Source: Treponema sp. (GTDB lineage: Bacteria > Spirochaetota > Spirochaetia > Treponematales > Treponemataceae). Taken from it: a DNA stretch of 12,624 nt. The stretch is from the NCBI GenBank assembly GCA_018384055.1, contig JAHAZL010000010.1:1-12624 (forward strand). Direction: 5' to 3'. Below the pieces are notes generated by a model. It was not told where the DNA came from. It searched no databases and saw nothing but the letters and a program-made list of their open reading frames with translations. Position 1 is the first letter of the stretch; every line of letters begins with the position of its first letter. The position numbers and the translations under genes are program-made. This document shows positions 1 to 6,278 of the stretch, in pieces.

Positions 1-1058
1 TCAAAAGCTTCAATAATTGCAGGGCTGTCTCCGAATTCTTCAGCAGCCTCTTCGTAAGCAGCGTTGCCTATTCCAAAGAGATGGTAGCCGTCACCGAAAA
101 GTCCGTCGTTTGCCCAGTCGGTTGCAGCGGTTCCAACCGTAACCATGGCTATGTAATAGACTGCCCACATTACCACGGCAAAAATAGGAAGGGCAAGCCA
201 GCGGTTTGTTACAACGCGGTCGATTTTGTCTGAAGTGTTCAGCTTGCTTGCCTTCTGTTTCTTTGTAACACAGGACTTGATGATGGAATCGATGTACTTG
301 TAGCGTTCAGCAGTGATGATTGATTCCGCATCGTCATCAAGTTCCTTTTCACAAGTTTTAATGTCTGATTCGATGTGGGAAAGAACTTCAGTCTTAACTT
401 CAATTCCTTCTGCTTCCTTAAGCTGTTCAATAACCTTTGAGTCGCGTTCAAAAAGCTTTACGGAATACCATCTCTGCTTTTCTTCCGGAAGATTGTGAAT
501 CACGGCCTCTTCGATATGTGCAAGGGCATGTTCAACACAAGATTCAAAGCGATGCTGATAGACCATGGGTTTCTTTTCTTCCGCGGCCTTTATTGCAGCA
601 ACGGCCGCTTCCATGCAGCCTTTGTTCTTTAGGGCAGAGATTTCATAGACGGGACATCCAAGAACCTGTGACATTTCCTTAAGATGAATTTTGTCTCCGT
701 TTTTCTTTACCACATCCATCATGTTTACGGCGATTACCATCGGTATGCCAAGTTCAACAAGTTGTGTCGTAAGGTAGAGGTTGCGTTCAAGGTTTGTTCC
801 GTCAATGATGTTGAGGATTGCATCAGGGCGTTCTTTTACAAGATAATTTCTTGAAACAACTTCTTCCAAAGTATATGGCGAAAGGGAATAGATGCCCGGC
901 AAGTCCATGATCTCTACGTTCTTGTGGCCTTTGAGTTTTCCTTCTTTCTTTTCTACTGTAACTCCAGGCCAGTTGCCTACAAACTGATTTGAGCCTGTAA
1001 GTGCATTGAATAAAGTTGTTTTTCCCGCGTTAGGGTTTCCTGCAAGTGCGATTTTCAT
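1..1058 (-). CDS. feoB: Ferrous iron transport protein B, N-terminal part (gene runs off the left edge)
   Basis: FeoB is the inner-membrane GTP-gated ferrous iron permease. The 352 visible residues cover the cytoplasmic G domain, the following helical (GDI-type) region and the first membrane segment. G1/P-loop is GNPNAGKTT (residues 7-15), G2 lies in NWPGVTVE (29-36), G3 is DLPG (52-55), G4 is VNMMD (111-115) and G5 is SALKNKG (141-147). The first transmembrane helix is about residues 286-306, starting after NRW. The start at 1058 is supported by GAGG about 9 bases upstream and by the usual MKIALAGNPN opening. Full-length FeoB is usually 600-800 residues, so the permease part is missing only because the window ends. 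It is the last visible gene of the feoA-feoA-feoB operon, separated from the second feoA by a GC-rich repeat element. Identification is firm. Confidence 0.96.
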   Translation of the reverse strand, partial: MKIALAGNPNAGKTTLFNALTGSNQFVGNWPGVTVEKKEGKLKGHKNVEIMDLPGIYSLSPYTLEEVVSRNYLVKERPDAILNIIDGTNLERNLYLTTQLVELGIPMVIAVNMMDVVKKNGDKIHLKEMSQVLGCPVYEISALKNKGCMEAAVAAIKAAEEKKPMVYQHRFESCVEHALAHIEEAVIHNLPEEKQRWYSVKLFERDSKVIEQLKEAEGIEVKTEVLSHIESDIKTCEKELDDDAESIITAERYKYIDSIIKSCVTKKQKASKLNTSDKIDRVVTNRWLALPIFAVVMWAVYYIAMVTVGTAATDWANDGLFGDGYHLFGIGNAAYEEAAEEFGDSPAIIEAF

Positions 1059-1083
1059 TTCTTTTTCCTCGTTTAAATTTTTT

Positions 1084-1179
1084 GCGTTAGGCAATGGAAG
1101 GCCGCGAAGCGGGTGCGCAGGCACCGAACGTAGTGGAGCCTGGAACTGCCGACCCGCAGCGCAGCGAAGGGGAACGCCC
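1084..1179. repeat. GC-rich mini-hairpin element between feoA and feoB
   Basis: This roughly 95-bp block is much richer in GC than the AT-rich flanks. It is bounded by the inverted pair GCGTT (1084-1088) and AACGC (1173-1177). It contains short hairpins: CCGC-GAA-GCGG (1102-1112), then GGTGC-GCAG-GCACC (1112-1125), then CAC...GTG (1122-1135), plus repeated GCGCAGCG-type units near 1155-1166. It lies entirely in the 123-bp gap between the stop of the second feoA and the start of feoB, so it is transcribed in the operon mRNA. Strings of GCGnAGC-like mini-palindromes are typical of dispersed intergenic repeats (REP-like). That it is a multi-copy repeat is inferred, because only one copy is in the window. 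Confidence 0.6.
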
Positions 1180-1181
1180 TC

Positions 1182-1400
1182 TTATTCCACTTCAACTAAT
1201 TCAGCATCAGCTTTGCGAAGGGAAAGTTCATAATCCCTTACCGTTACTTCTACTGGATCCCCAAGAGGGGCTACTTTGCGGACAAATACTTCAATGCCCT
1301 TAGTCAATCCCATTTCCATGATCCTGCGTTTGAATGTGCCTTCACCTGAGATTTTTACAACCTTTACTGTTGCCCCAGGCTTAACTTCTTTCAATGTCAT
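1182..1400 (-). CDS. feoA: FeoA-domain protein (second of two)
   Basis: This is a small cytoplasmic FeoA protein of 72 residues with an SH3-like fold, thought to assist or gate FeoB. Family features include the early LKEVKPGATVKVVKI strand region, RRIMEMGLTKG (26-36, the classic MGL.xG turn) and the C-terminal GDPVEVTVRDYELSLRKADA. The length is normal for FeoA. Start 1400 is supported by AGAGG about 9 bases upstream. It begins 12 bases after the stop of the preceding feoA, so the two are surely co-transcribed and feoB follows. Of the two copies, this one is closer to the standard FeoA that pairs with FeoB. Confidence 0.93.
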   Translation of the reverse strand: MTLKEVKPGATVKVVKISGEGTFKRRIMEMGLTKGIEVFVRKVAPLGDPVEVTVRDYELSLRKADAELVEVE

Positions 1401-1412
1401 ATTTATTACCTC

Positions 1413-1622
1413 TTAAATAATTATTTTTCCTGCAAGTTCTTTGCTGATGGCAACCCTGGCATCCTTGACCTGAACAATCAGGTTTCCGTTCATTACGGCT
1501 ACTATGCTTACCTGTGCTCCCGGAACAAATCCAAGGTTTTTAAGGTGGTGTTTTGTTTCTTCAAGACCACCTACTTTTTTTACGAGATATTCTTCTCCAA
1601 GATTTGCCATGTAAATGGGCAT
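1413..1622 (-). CDS. feoA: FeoA-domain protein (first gene of the feo operon)
   Basis: This 69-residue FeoA-family protein opens with MPIYMANLGEEYLVKKVGG and continues with a HHLKNLGFVPGAQVSIV turn and a VKDARVAISKELAGKI end. The pattern matches the short FeoA variant that often precedes a standard feoA in Clostridia and treponemes. It probably binds or modulates FeoB in the cytoplasm, but the separate role of this variant is not established. GAGG lies 8 bases upstream of the start. It is the first gene after the metal-regulated promoter described at 1653-1749. It differs strongly from the neighbouring feoA, so the pair is an old duplication or two distinct subfamilies rather than a recent tandem copy. 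Confidence 0.92.
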   Translation of the reverse strand: MPIYMANLGEEYLVKKVGGLEETKHHLKNLGFVPGAQVSIVAVMNGNLIVQVKDARVAISKELAGKIII

Positions 1623-1652
1623 ACAATTGTCCTCGTTTTTTTTGTAAAGTTT

Positions 1653-1749
1653 GGTAGTAATAACTAATGTTAGAATATACTAACTTGATTGCAGGATTAA
1701 TATAGTTAGTTATTGCTAATATTGTCAAGTAGTTAGACTAAACTAACTA
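1653..1749. promoter_or_regulatory. Array of GTTAG-N6-CTAAC operators over the feo promoter
   Basis: Four sites share the same geometry: TAGTTAG-N6-CTAACTA (1730-1749, perfect 7-bp arms), GTTAG-N6-CTAAT (1705-1720), GTTAG-N6-CTAAC (1669-1684, perfect) and a weak GGTAG-N6-CTAAT (1653-1668). TTAG-N6-CTAA is the half-palindrome repeated in the DtxR/IdeR consensus TTAGGTTAGSCTAACCTAA, and 1728-1746 matches that consensus at 13 of 18 non-central positions. The sites lie just upstream of the -35, between -35 and -10, and just after the predicted start. Repression by an iron- or manganese-loaded DtxR-family regulator (such as the treponemal TroR type) is inferred from this, since no regulator gene is in the window. 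Confidence 0.65.
1699..1728 (-). promoter_or_regulatory. feo operon promoter, sigma-70 type
   Basis: On the minus strand there is a perfect -35 TTGACA (1728-1723), an 18-base spacer and a -10 TATATT (1704-1699). This predicts a transcript start near 1692, giving a leader of about 70 bases before the first feoA. The spacer holds one of the GTTAG-N6-CTAAT repeats, as expected for a repressible promoter. Confidence 0.75.
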
Positions 1750-1998
1750 AAATAAATTATATCTAACAGTGTTTTGAAAGCATGGATTGAAATGTAATAG
1801 GTGTAGATATTAGCAGACTGGTTTTTACTTTAATATTTTTTAGATGGGAATGGAAAACCGTCTAAAATGAAACACTGAATGAATAAAAATGAAGTTAGAT
1901 TTCTATTTTTAGTGTGTTGGTGTGAGTTTCAGCATCTGACTAGGAATATAGTGCAGATGTTAAAAAAATAGTCGTGTTCTGTTCGATACAAAAATGAA

Positions 1999-2538
1999 TT
2001 ACATTTTCTTATTGAAATTAATCTCACTCAGATTAAGAGTGTTTTCAACAAATGTATAATTTTCAGTTACAGTTTCTTCGCCGGCAGTAGGGTTTGTGTA
2101 ACGGTATTCCTCAAAGGAAATGTTGTTGCCATCTTCTGTCTTGACGGTTTTATTTATGAAAGTAATCTTATCCTTTGTGATTGTATAAGTTCCGCTGACA
2201 GTGATTTTTTTATTCAGCATTAGATTCAACTGTTCATCAGACGGAATTATTGCATTTTCATCAAGGGCAACTGTCTTTACAAATTTCTGTGTAATGTCCT
2301 TGTAAAAAATACCTTCTTTGTTGAAGATGTATGTAACTTCCTGTTTATAGAAGAGAGAAGCTTCTGGATCTTCCGGTTTTTTTCCGGAAAAGTTTACATC
2401 GCTTTTGAACTGACATTCTCCATACCATTGTCCAAAAATAATCTCTGGGGAAAACTTACTGCATCCTGCAGAAACCATGCAAAATAATATTGATATAGCA
2501 AGAAATGAAATGATGCTTGTATGGTCTTTTTTTGACAT
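1999..2538 (-). CDS. Putative lipoprotein of unknown function
   Basis: This 179-residue protein has a short charged N-terminus (MSKKDH), a hydrophobic segment (about 8-22) and a lipobox VSAG-C with the lipidated cysteine at residue 26, so it should be membrane-anchored and exported. The mature part begins with an FGQWYGEC motif and is rich in beta-type strands with many K/E/T/N residues (VTYIFNKEGIFYKDI, ITVSGTYTITKDKITFIN). A Gly-x-Trp near the start followed by strand-rich sequence is reminiscent of lipocalin-like bacterial lipoproteins, but this is only a resemblance. Weak AAAGG lies about 8 bases before the start. It follows the TRL-like lipoprotein on the same strand, with a hairpin element between them, so it may have its own promoter. 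A possible one is CTGACA-N17-TTAAAT at 2584-2556, whose start point would lie very close to the AAAGG. Confidence 0.7.
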   Translation of the reverse strand: MSKKDHTSIISFLAISILFCMVSAGCSKFSPEIIFGQWYGECQFKSDVNFSGKKPEDPEASLFYKQEVTYIFNKEGIFYKDITQKFVKTVALDENAIIPSDEQLNLMLNKKITVSGTYTITKDKITFINKTVKTEDGNNISFEEYRYTNPTAGEETVTENYTFVENTLNLSEINFNKKM

Positions 2539-2569
2539 AATTATAACCTTTGTTAATTTAAACTAAACA

Positions 2570-2647
2570 AAAAGGGACTGTCAGAATAAACTTCAAGCCC
2601 TGTGGTTTTACCCAAGGAACTCTGCGTTTTATCCCGGCAGCCCTTTT
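2570..2647. terminator. 78-bp hairpin element: terminator of the TRL-like gene or MITE-like repeat
   Basis: The two ends are AAAAGGGACTGTC (2570-2582) and GGCAGCCCTTTT (2636-2647). Allowing a one-base bulge, one mismatch and two G-U pairs, the stem reaches about 20 bp, through AATAAA at 2585-2590 and TTTAT near 2628-2632. Read on the minus strand it lies just downstream of the TRL-like gene and ends in CCCTTTTTGTTT, which fits an intrinsic terminator. The loop of nearly 40 bases and the long arms are unusual for one, so a small non-autonomous element is an alternative. No clear target duplication was seen. Confidence 0.5.
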
Positions 2648-2665
2648 CGTCTAAGGGGATTTAAC

Positions 2666-2941
2666 TTATTCGCCTGTAACGATTGTTGTCTTGATTACAT
2701 AAATACCTGCGTAGTTTGTAATCTTTTCATCAACTGTAGCAACCTTTGTGATGTTACCAGCGTTTGCAGCTGCGAGCATAGAGTTGTCACCAGAATTGAT
2801 GATTCCGAGGATTGTTGTACCTGTAGAAGTTCCCTTCTTTGAACCGATTGTAGAAGCACCTGCAGATACAGGTCTGAATGTTGTACAACCAGTAAGAGCT
2901 AAAGCGGCAACAGCAACCATAGACAATACAAATTTCTTCAT
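2666..2941 (-). CDS. TRL-like family lipoprotein
   Basis: From the start at 2941 this is a 91-residue lipoprotein. The signal peptide MKKFVLSMVAVAALALTGC has a lipobox LTGC with the lipidated Cys at residue 19. The mature part matches the TRL-like family layout: PVSAGASTIGSKKGTSTG, a small-residue-rich middle with ILGIINSGDNSMLAAANAGNITKVATVD, and the characteristic ITNYAGIYVIKTTIVTGE end. The role of the family is not known. An upstream ATG at 2986 would add 15 residues. The 2941 start is preferred because AAGGAG (2954-2949) lies 7 bases upstream and the signal peptide begins there. It is probably a single-gene unit with the hairpin at 2570-2647 as terminator. Confidence 0.85.
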   Translation of the reverse strand: MKKFVLSMVAVAALALTGCTTFRPVSAGASTIGSKKGTSTGTTILGIINSGDNSMLAAANAGNITKVATVDEKITNYAGIYVIKTTIVTGE

Positions 2942-3006
2942 AATTATTCTCCTTGTAATGAATTTTGTATAACCACGATGTAACACAAAATACTACAAAA
3001 GTCAAT

Positions 3007-3035
3007 ATTATATGTATTTTATTGAATCATATCAG
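3007..3035 (-). promoter_or_regulatory. Possible promoter of the TRL-like lipoprotein gene
   Basis: On the minus strand CTGATA (3035-3030), a 17-base spacer and a perfect TATAAT (3012-3007) would give a leader of about 60 bases. A competing -35-like TTGACT (3006-3001) lies just downstream, with TTACAT 16 bases further on, so the exact promoter is uncertain. Confidence 0.4.
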
Positions 3036-3159
3036 TGTAAATCCTACTATGTGGATGATACCGCAGTATACCGCAATTAGAATGGCATCTTAGTTTTCTT
3101 GAAGATTTTTTTTGTTCATTGATTTAAATACTTTTCTTATATTTTCAAATTCCGCCATA

Positions 3160-3189
3160 TTGATATTTCTTCATACAATTATTTAAAAT
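3160..3189 (+). promoter_or_regulatory. Possible leaderless promoter of the GH13 gene
   Basis: TTGATA (3160-3165), an 18-base spacer and TAAAAT (3184-3189) place the expected transcript start at about 3196, the A of the amylase ATG. No Shine-Dalgarno sequence precedes that ATG, which fits a leaderless mRNA. An alternative -10, TATATT near 3139-3144, would give a leader of about 45 bases. Confidence 0.4.
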
Positions 3190-3195
3190 CAAGAC

Positions 3196-4956
3196 ATGAA
3201 TTATTCTGCAATTGACCACAAGGCTTTTGACAATTACTGCTACTGCCTTAATGAAAATGAAGTTCGCCTTTCCCTTAAAACCGGTAAGGACGTTGATAAA
3301 GTTGAGCTTGTCTGGGGTGATCCTTTTGACGGTGGTGTCATGGGTGAGCACGGCGTATGGGGCGGAAGTCTTTCAGAGATTACTGAATGCATGGAACTTG
3401 AATCCAATCTCCTCTGGTCAATTGTTGTTGCTCCAAAATTCAAAAGGCTGCGATACTATTTTGTCATCCACAGCGGAAACGAAAAAATAGTTTTTGCTGA
3501 ATCAGGTTTCTCTTCTGTGGAAGATGCAGCCAGCGGAAAGTACAGCGAGTTCTTCATTTATCCATGGATGAATCCTGCAGATATTATTCAGCCACCTGAG
3601 TGGGTAAAAAGCTGCGTGTGGTATCAGATCTTTCCATCCAGATTTTCAAAAGGCCAATACCCGGAAAACAAGAAAGAATTTCTGGCCTGGTCAAAACTTG
3701 GGCAGCAGGTTTCAAACCACGAGTCCTATGGCGGAAATCTTCAGGGGATAATAGACAGGCTTGATTATTTAAAGGACCTTGGCATTACTGGAATCTATTC
3801 AACGCCTGTAAATCAGTCTGCAAGCCAGCACAAATACGACACTGCAGACTACCTTACCATTGACAGCGACTTTGGAACCAACGAAACTTTTGCCAGTCTT
3901 GTAAAAGAAGCCCACAGCCGAGGAATAAGAATCATGGTGGACGGAGTTTTCAATCACTGCGGAAAGGAATTCTTTGCCTGGCAGGATGTTCTAAAGAATA
4001 AAGAAAATTCAAAATACAGAAACTGGTTCTTCGTAAATGATTTTGACATCAGGGAAGGGGAGCCAAATGCAAGCAAGGGTAAATTCTATTCCTTTGCCTT
4101 TGTGGACAATATGCCGAAACTTAATACCAATAATCCGGAAGTTCAGGATTACTTCATCAATGTCTGTAAAAAATGGATTGAAGAATTTGATGTGGACGGT
4201 ATTCGACTTGATGTTGCCAATGAGCCATCCCACGAATTCTGGAAACGCCTTTACATTGAAACAAAAAAATTAAAGAGTGATTTTTATATTGTTGGAGAAA
4301 TCTGGCACAATTCAATTCCCTGGCTCAGGGAAAAGGAATTCGATGCCGTAATGAATTATCCTATTCAGAAGGCAATTTCAACTTTCCTTGGGTATGAAGA
4401 AACAACGGCCCTTGATCTGGAACATAACCTCAACCGCTGCCTTTCCATGTATTACACTCAGACCAATGAAGTTCTTCTGAACCAGATGGACAGCCATGAT
4501 ACCATAAGAATTACAAACCGTTTGAAAAGCACGGACAAAGCTTTGTGTGCCCTTGCAATTCTTTTTGCCATGCCAGGTTCTGTCTGCATCTATTATGGAA
4601 CTGAAATTCTTCTTGAAGGTGGACATGATCCTGACAACAGAAGGTGCATGCCATGGAAGGAAATTGAAGAAGGTGTTTTTGACGATAGAATTGATTTTAC
4701 AAAGAAACTCATTTCACTTAGAAAAAATCATCCGGCTTTAAGAAGCAGCAGGGTTGAGTTCATCAGGGAAAAAGAATCCGATCGTCTGCTTCATTTTGTA
4801 AAAACTTCTGACGGTAAAAAAATTCATGTATATGTAAACTGCAGCAAAAAAAAATTTAAGCTTGGTTGCATTTCCGACTCTGAAATTCTTCTTTCTTTGA
4901 ACTGGAAAGACGGAGAACTTTTTGACAATGGATTTGTATTTGCCGTGGAGAAATGA
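3196..4956 (+). CDS. Cytoplasmic alpha-glucan hydrolase, GH13_20 type (neopullulanase/cyclomaltodextrinase/maltogenic amylase)
   Basis: This is a complete 586-residue glycoside hydrolase family 13 enzyme that cleaves alpha-1,4 (and probably some alpha-1,6) bonds in maltodextrins, cyclodextrins or pullulan. An N-terminal CBM34-like beta domain (about 1-125) precedes the TIM barrel, which begins at VWYQIFPSRF (141-150). Conserved regions are DGVFNH (249-254), MPKLN (306-310), GIRLDVANE (335-343, nucleophile Asp339), VGEIWH (366-371, acid/base Glu368) and MDSHDT (431-436, Asp435). MPKLN and the ANE ending of region II are marks of subfamily GH13_20. A short C-terminal beta domain follows residue 510 or so. 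There is no signal peptide, so it should act in the cytoplasm on imported oligosaccharides. It appears monocistronic. No Shine-Dalgarno sequence precedes the ATG. The exact substrate preference cannot be read from sequence. Confidence 0.93.
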   Translation: MNYSAIDHKAFDNYCYCLNENEVRLSLKTGKDVDKVELVWGDPFDGGVMGEHGVWGGSLSEITECMELESNLLWSIVVAPKFKRLRYYFVIHSGNEKIVFAESGFSSVEDAASGKYSEFFIYPWMNPADIIQPPEWVKSCVWYQIFPSRFSKGQYPENKKEFLAWSKLGQQVSNHESYGGNLQGIIDRLDYLKDLGITGIYSTPVNQSASQHKYDTADYLTIDSDFGTNETFASLVKEAHSRGIRIMVDGVFNHCGKEFFAWQDVLKNKENSKYRNWFFVNDFDIREGEPNASKGKFYSFAFVDNMPKLNTNNPEVQDYFINVCKKWIEEFDVDGIRLDVANEPSHEFWKRLYIETKKLKSDFYIVGEIWHNSIPWLREKEFDAVMNYPIQKAISTFLGYEETTALDLEHNLNRCLSMYYTQTNEVLLNQMDSHDTIRITNRLKSTDKALCALAILFAMPGSVCIYYGTEILLEGGHDPDNRRCMPWKEIEEGVFDDRIDFTKKLISLRKNHPALRSSRVEFIREKESDRLLHFVKTSDGKKIHVYVNCSKKKFKLGCISDSEILLSLNWKDGELFDNGFVFAVEK

Positions 4957-5311
4957 ACAAGGGGGACAGACCTGCTGTATGAATATGAATAAACAAGACA
5001 TTAATGCAGAAAACTTTCAGTTGCGGCAAATTCATTAATGAATATAAGGCTTTTTAGATATGCAAATGAAATTCATAGTTCTGTTCTGCATTTTACGAGA
5101 AAATTACAGTGTATATTTAAAGAAACTATATTTAACAGCACCAAAGTTTTGGAATTGTTGGAAAACAAGCCTGTAACAATTTCAAGATAGAAAAATATTT
5201 GATAATATGTATCATCCGGAACTTGTTCCAAAGACTGTCTGTAGTAAATGTCGCAGACGCTGAAATAAATCCAGCATGATGATTTTTTTAAATTCCGATG
5301 GAGTAAAAAAA
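4957..5311. other. Gene-free spacer with possible small-gene remnants
   Basis: No terminator with a T-run is seen after the GH13 gene. The palindrome CATTAATG occurs twice (4999-5006, 5033-5040). A 50-codon reading frame (5038-5190) ends in a stop. In the next frame a stretch ending PKTVCSKCRRR closes at 5263, so the two could be pieces of one frameshifted small gene. Neither has a good ribosome site and neither is recognised. Short inverted repeats TGATA-N5-TATCA (5200-5214) and GGAAC-TT-GTTCC (5218-5229) lie ahead of the DUF3737 gene and could be operator sites. Confidence 0.35.
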
Positions 5312-6166
5312 ATGCTTTATGAAAATCGAACTTACGATGAAGAGCGCGCCCTTTATGGCATTCACGATGCAGAAATAAAAAACTGCCGTTTTACAGGCCC
5401 TGCCGACGGAGAATCTTTTTTAAAGGAAACTCAACGCATAAATGTGGAAAACTGTTTTATGGATTTGCGTTATCCTCTGTGGCATGTAACTGACGGAAAA
5501 TTACGCAGCTGTGAAATGACAGAAAACTGTCGAGCTGCTCTTTGGTACGACAAAAACATTGAAATCACAGATTGCAAAATGATGGGAATTAAGGCTCTTA
5601 GGGAATGTGAAAATGTTTCTCTAAAAAATGTTGTTGCAAATTCTCCTGAATTTATATGGAAGGTGCAAGGAATTAATATTGAAGATTGTGAAATTCTCGG
5701 TAGTGAATATCCGTTTTTTGAAGTTACAAACGGGAAAATAAACAATCTTAAAATGAAGGGAAAATATTCTTTTCAATACTGTTCGGATTTTGAATTGAAT
5801 AATTGCAGTTTTGATACGAAAGATGCCTTCTGGCATTCGAAAAATTTTGTAATCCGTAACAGCGTAATTAAGGGAGAATATCTTGCCTGGTATTCAGAAA
5901 ACCTTACCTTTGTAAATTGTAAGATTATTGGTACACAACCTTTCTGTTACTGCAAAAATCTTCGGCTTGAAAACTGCACTTTTGAAGGCTGCGACCTTGC
6001 TTTTGAAAATACTACAGTGTATGCAGAAATTAATGGCAAAATAGACAGTGTAAAAAATCCAATCAGCGGAGAAATTCATGCTGAAAAAATTGGGGAGATT
6101 GTTTTGAATGCGGAACGAAATCCTGTAACGGAATGTAAGATTTTTGAGGATGGGGTTTTAATGTGA
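5312..6166 (+). CDS. DUF3737 family protein (predicted beta-helix)
   Basis: This 284-residue protein is built of about a dozen short repeats of the type (V/I)-x-(N/D)-C-x-(F/M/I), for example KNCRF, VENCFM, ITDCKM, IEDCEIL, LNNCSF, FVNCKI and LENCTF. The spacing is that of pentapeptide-like or right-handed parallel beta-helix proteins. The family-typical end VKNPISGEIHAEKIGEIVLNAE is present. No signal peptide or membrane segment is seen, so it is probably cytoplasmic. The biochemical role of DUF3737 is unknown. An ATG at 5276 would add 12 residues, but the start at 5312 is preferred because GGAG (5300-5303) lies 8 bases upstream and MLYENRTYDEERAL matches the usual family N-terminus. The same-strand thioesterase gene follows 112 bases later, so they may be co-transcribed. 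Confidence 0.85.
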   Translation: MLYENRTYDEERALYGIHDAEIKNCRFTGPADGESFLKETQRINVENCFMDLRYPLWHVTDGKLRSCEMTENCRAALWYDKNIEITDCKMMGIKALRECENVSLKNVVANSPEFIWKVQGINIEDCEILGSEYPFFEVTNGKINNLKMKGKYSFQYCSDFELNNCSFDTKDAFWHSKNFVIRNSVIKGEYLAWYSENLTFVNCKIIGTQPFCYCKNLRLENCTFEGCDLAFENTTVYAEINGKIDSVKNPISGEIHAEKIGEIVLNAERNPVTECKIFEDGVLM

Positions 6167-6237
6167 GGGGAGCAATTGCATTAGTACTTTGTATTTTCTT
6201 TGTGGTTATTTATAAATTCCGGCAGTTGGGTAAATAA
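6163..6237 (+). CDS. Possible 24-residue single-pass membrane microprotein
   Basis: A GTG overlapping the DUF3737 stop (in ATGTGA) opens a frame of 24 codons. It has a strongly hydrophobic stretch AIALVLCIFFVVIY followed by a basic tail KFRQLGK, which is the layout of a tiny inner-membrane protein. GGGG (6152-6155) lies 7 bases before the GTG. The stop-start overlap would allow translational coupling. The frame is short enough to arise by chance, and no family is recognised. Confidence 0.3.
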   Translation: MRGAIALVLCIFFVVIYKFRQLGK

Positions 6238-6278
6238 CAGTTGTTAAAAAAAAAATTTGTAAAGAAAGGTAAAATTAA

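Larger units (their letters stand above)
1623..1998. other. Gene-free stretch: feo control region plus AT-rich spacer
   Basis: The part up to 1749 holds the feo leader, promoter and operator array. A half site CTAAC lies at 1763-1767. From there to 1998 the DNA is AT-rich and I see no gene. A stem TTTTAGATGG/CCGTCTAAAA (1838-1847 with 1858-1867, 10 bp including one wobble) lies downstream of the minus-strand lipoprotein. It lacks a T-run on that strand, so it is at best a weak terminator. Confidence 0.5.

Noticed and set aside
1084..1179. Integron attC site, because of GTTAGGC at one end
   Set aside because: The matching inverse core (RYYYAAC) is not at the other end in the right orientation, and the internal hairpins are not the L'/L'' layout. 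There is no integrase or cassette structure nearby.
2539..2545. TATAAT directly before the 2538 lipoprotein ATG as a promoter
   Set aside because: It ends one base before the ATG, too close for a start at or before the codon, and AAAGG upstream suggests a normal leader.
2942..2986. Longer N-terminus for the TRL-like lipoprotein from the ATG at 2986
   Set aside because: It would put 15 charged residues before the signal peptide, and the AAGGAG ribosome site clearly belongs to the ATG at 2941.
4999..5040. Duplicate CATTAATG palindromes as a hairpin or operator
   Set aside because: AT-rich 8-mers of this kind are expected by chance, and there is no further pairing around them.
5218..5229. GGAAC-TT-GTTCC as a LexA box
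   Set aside because: The spacer is 2 bases instead of the 4 in the Gram-positive GAAC-N4-GTTC box, and the downstream gene has no link to DNA repair.
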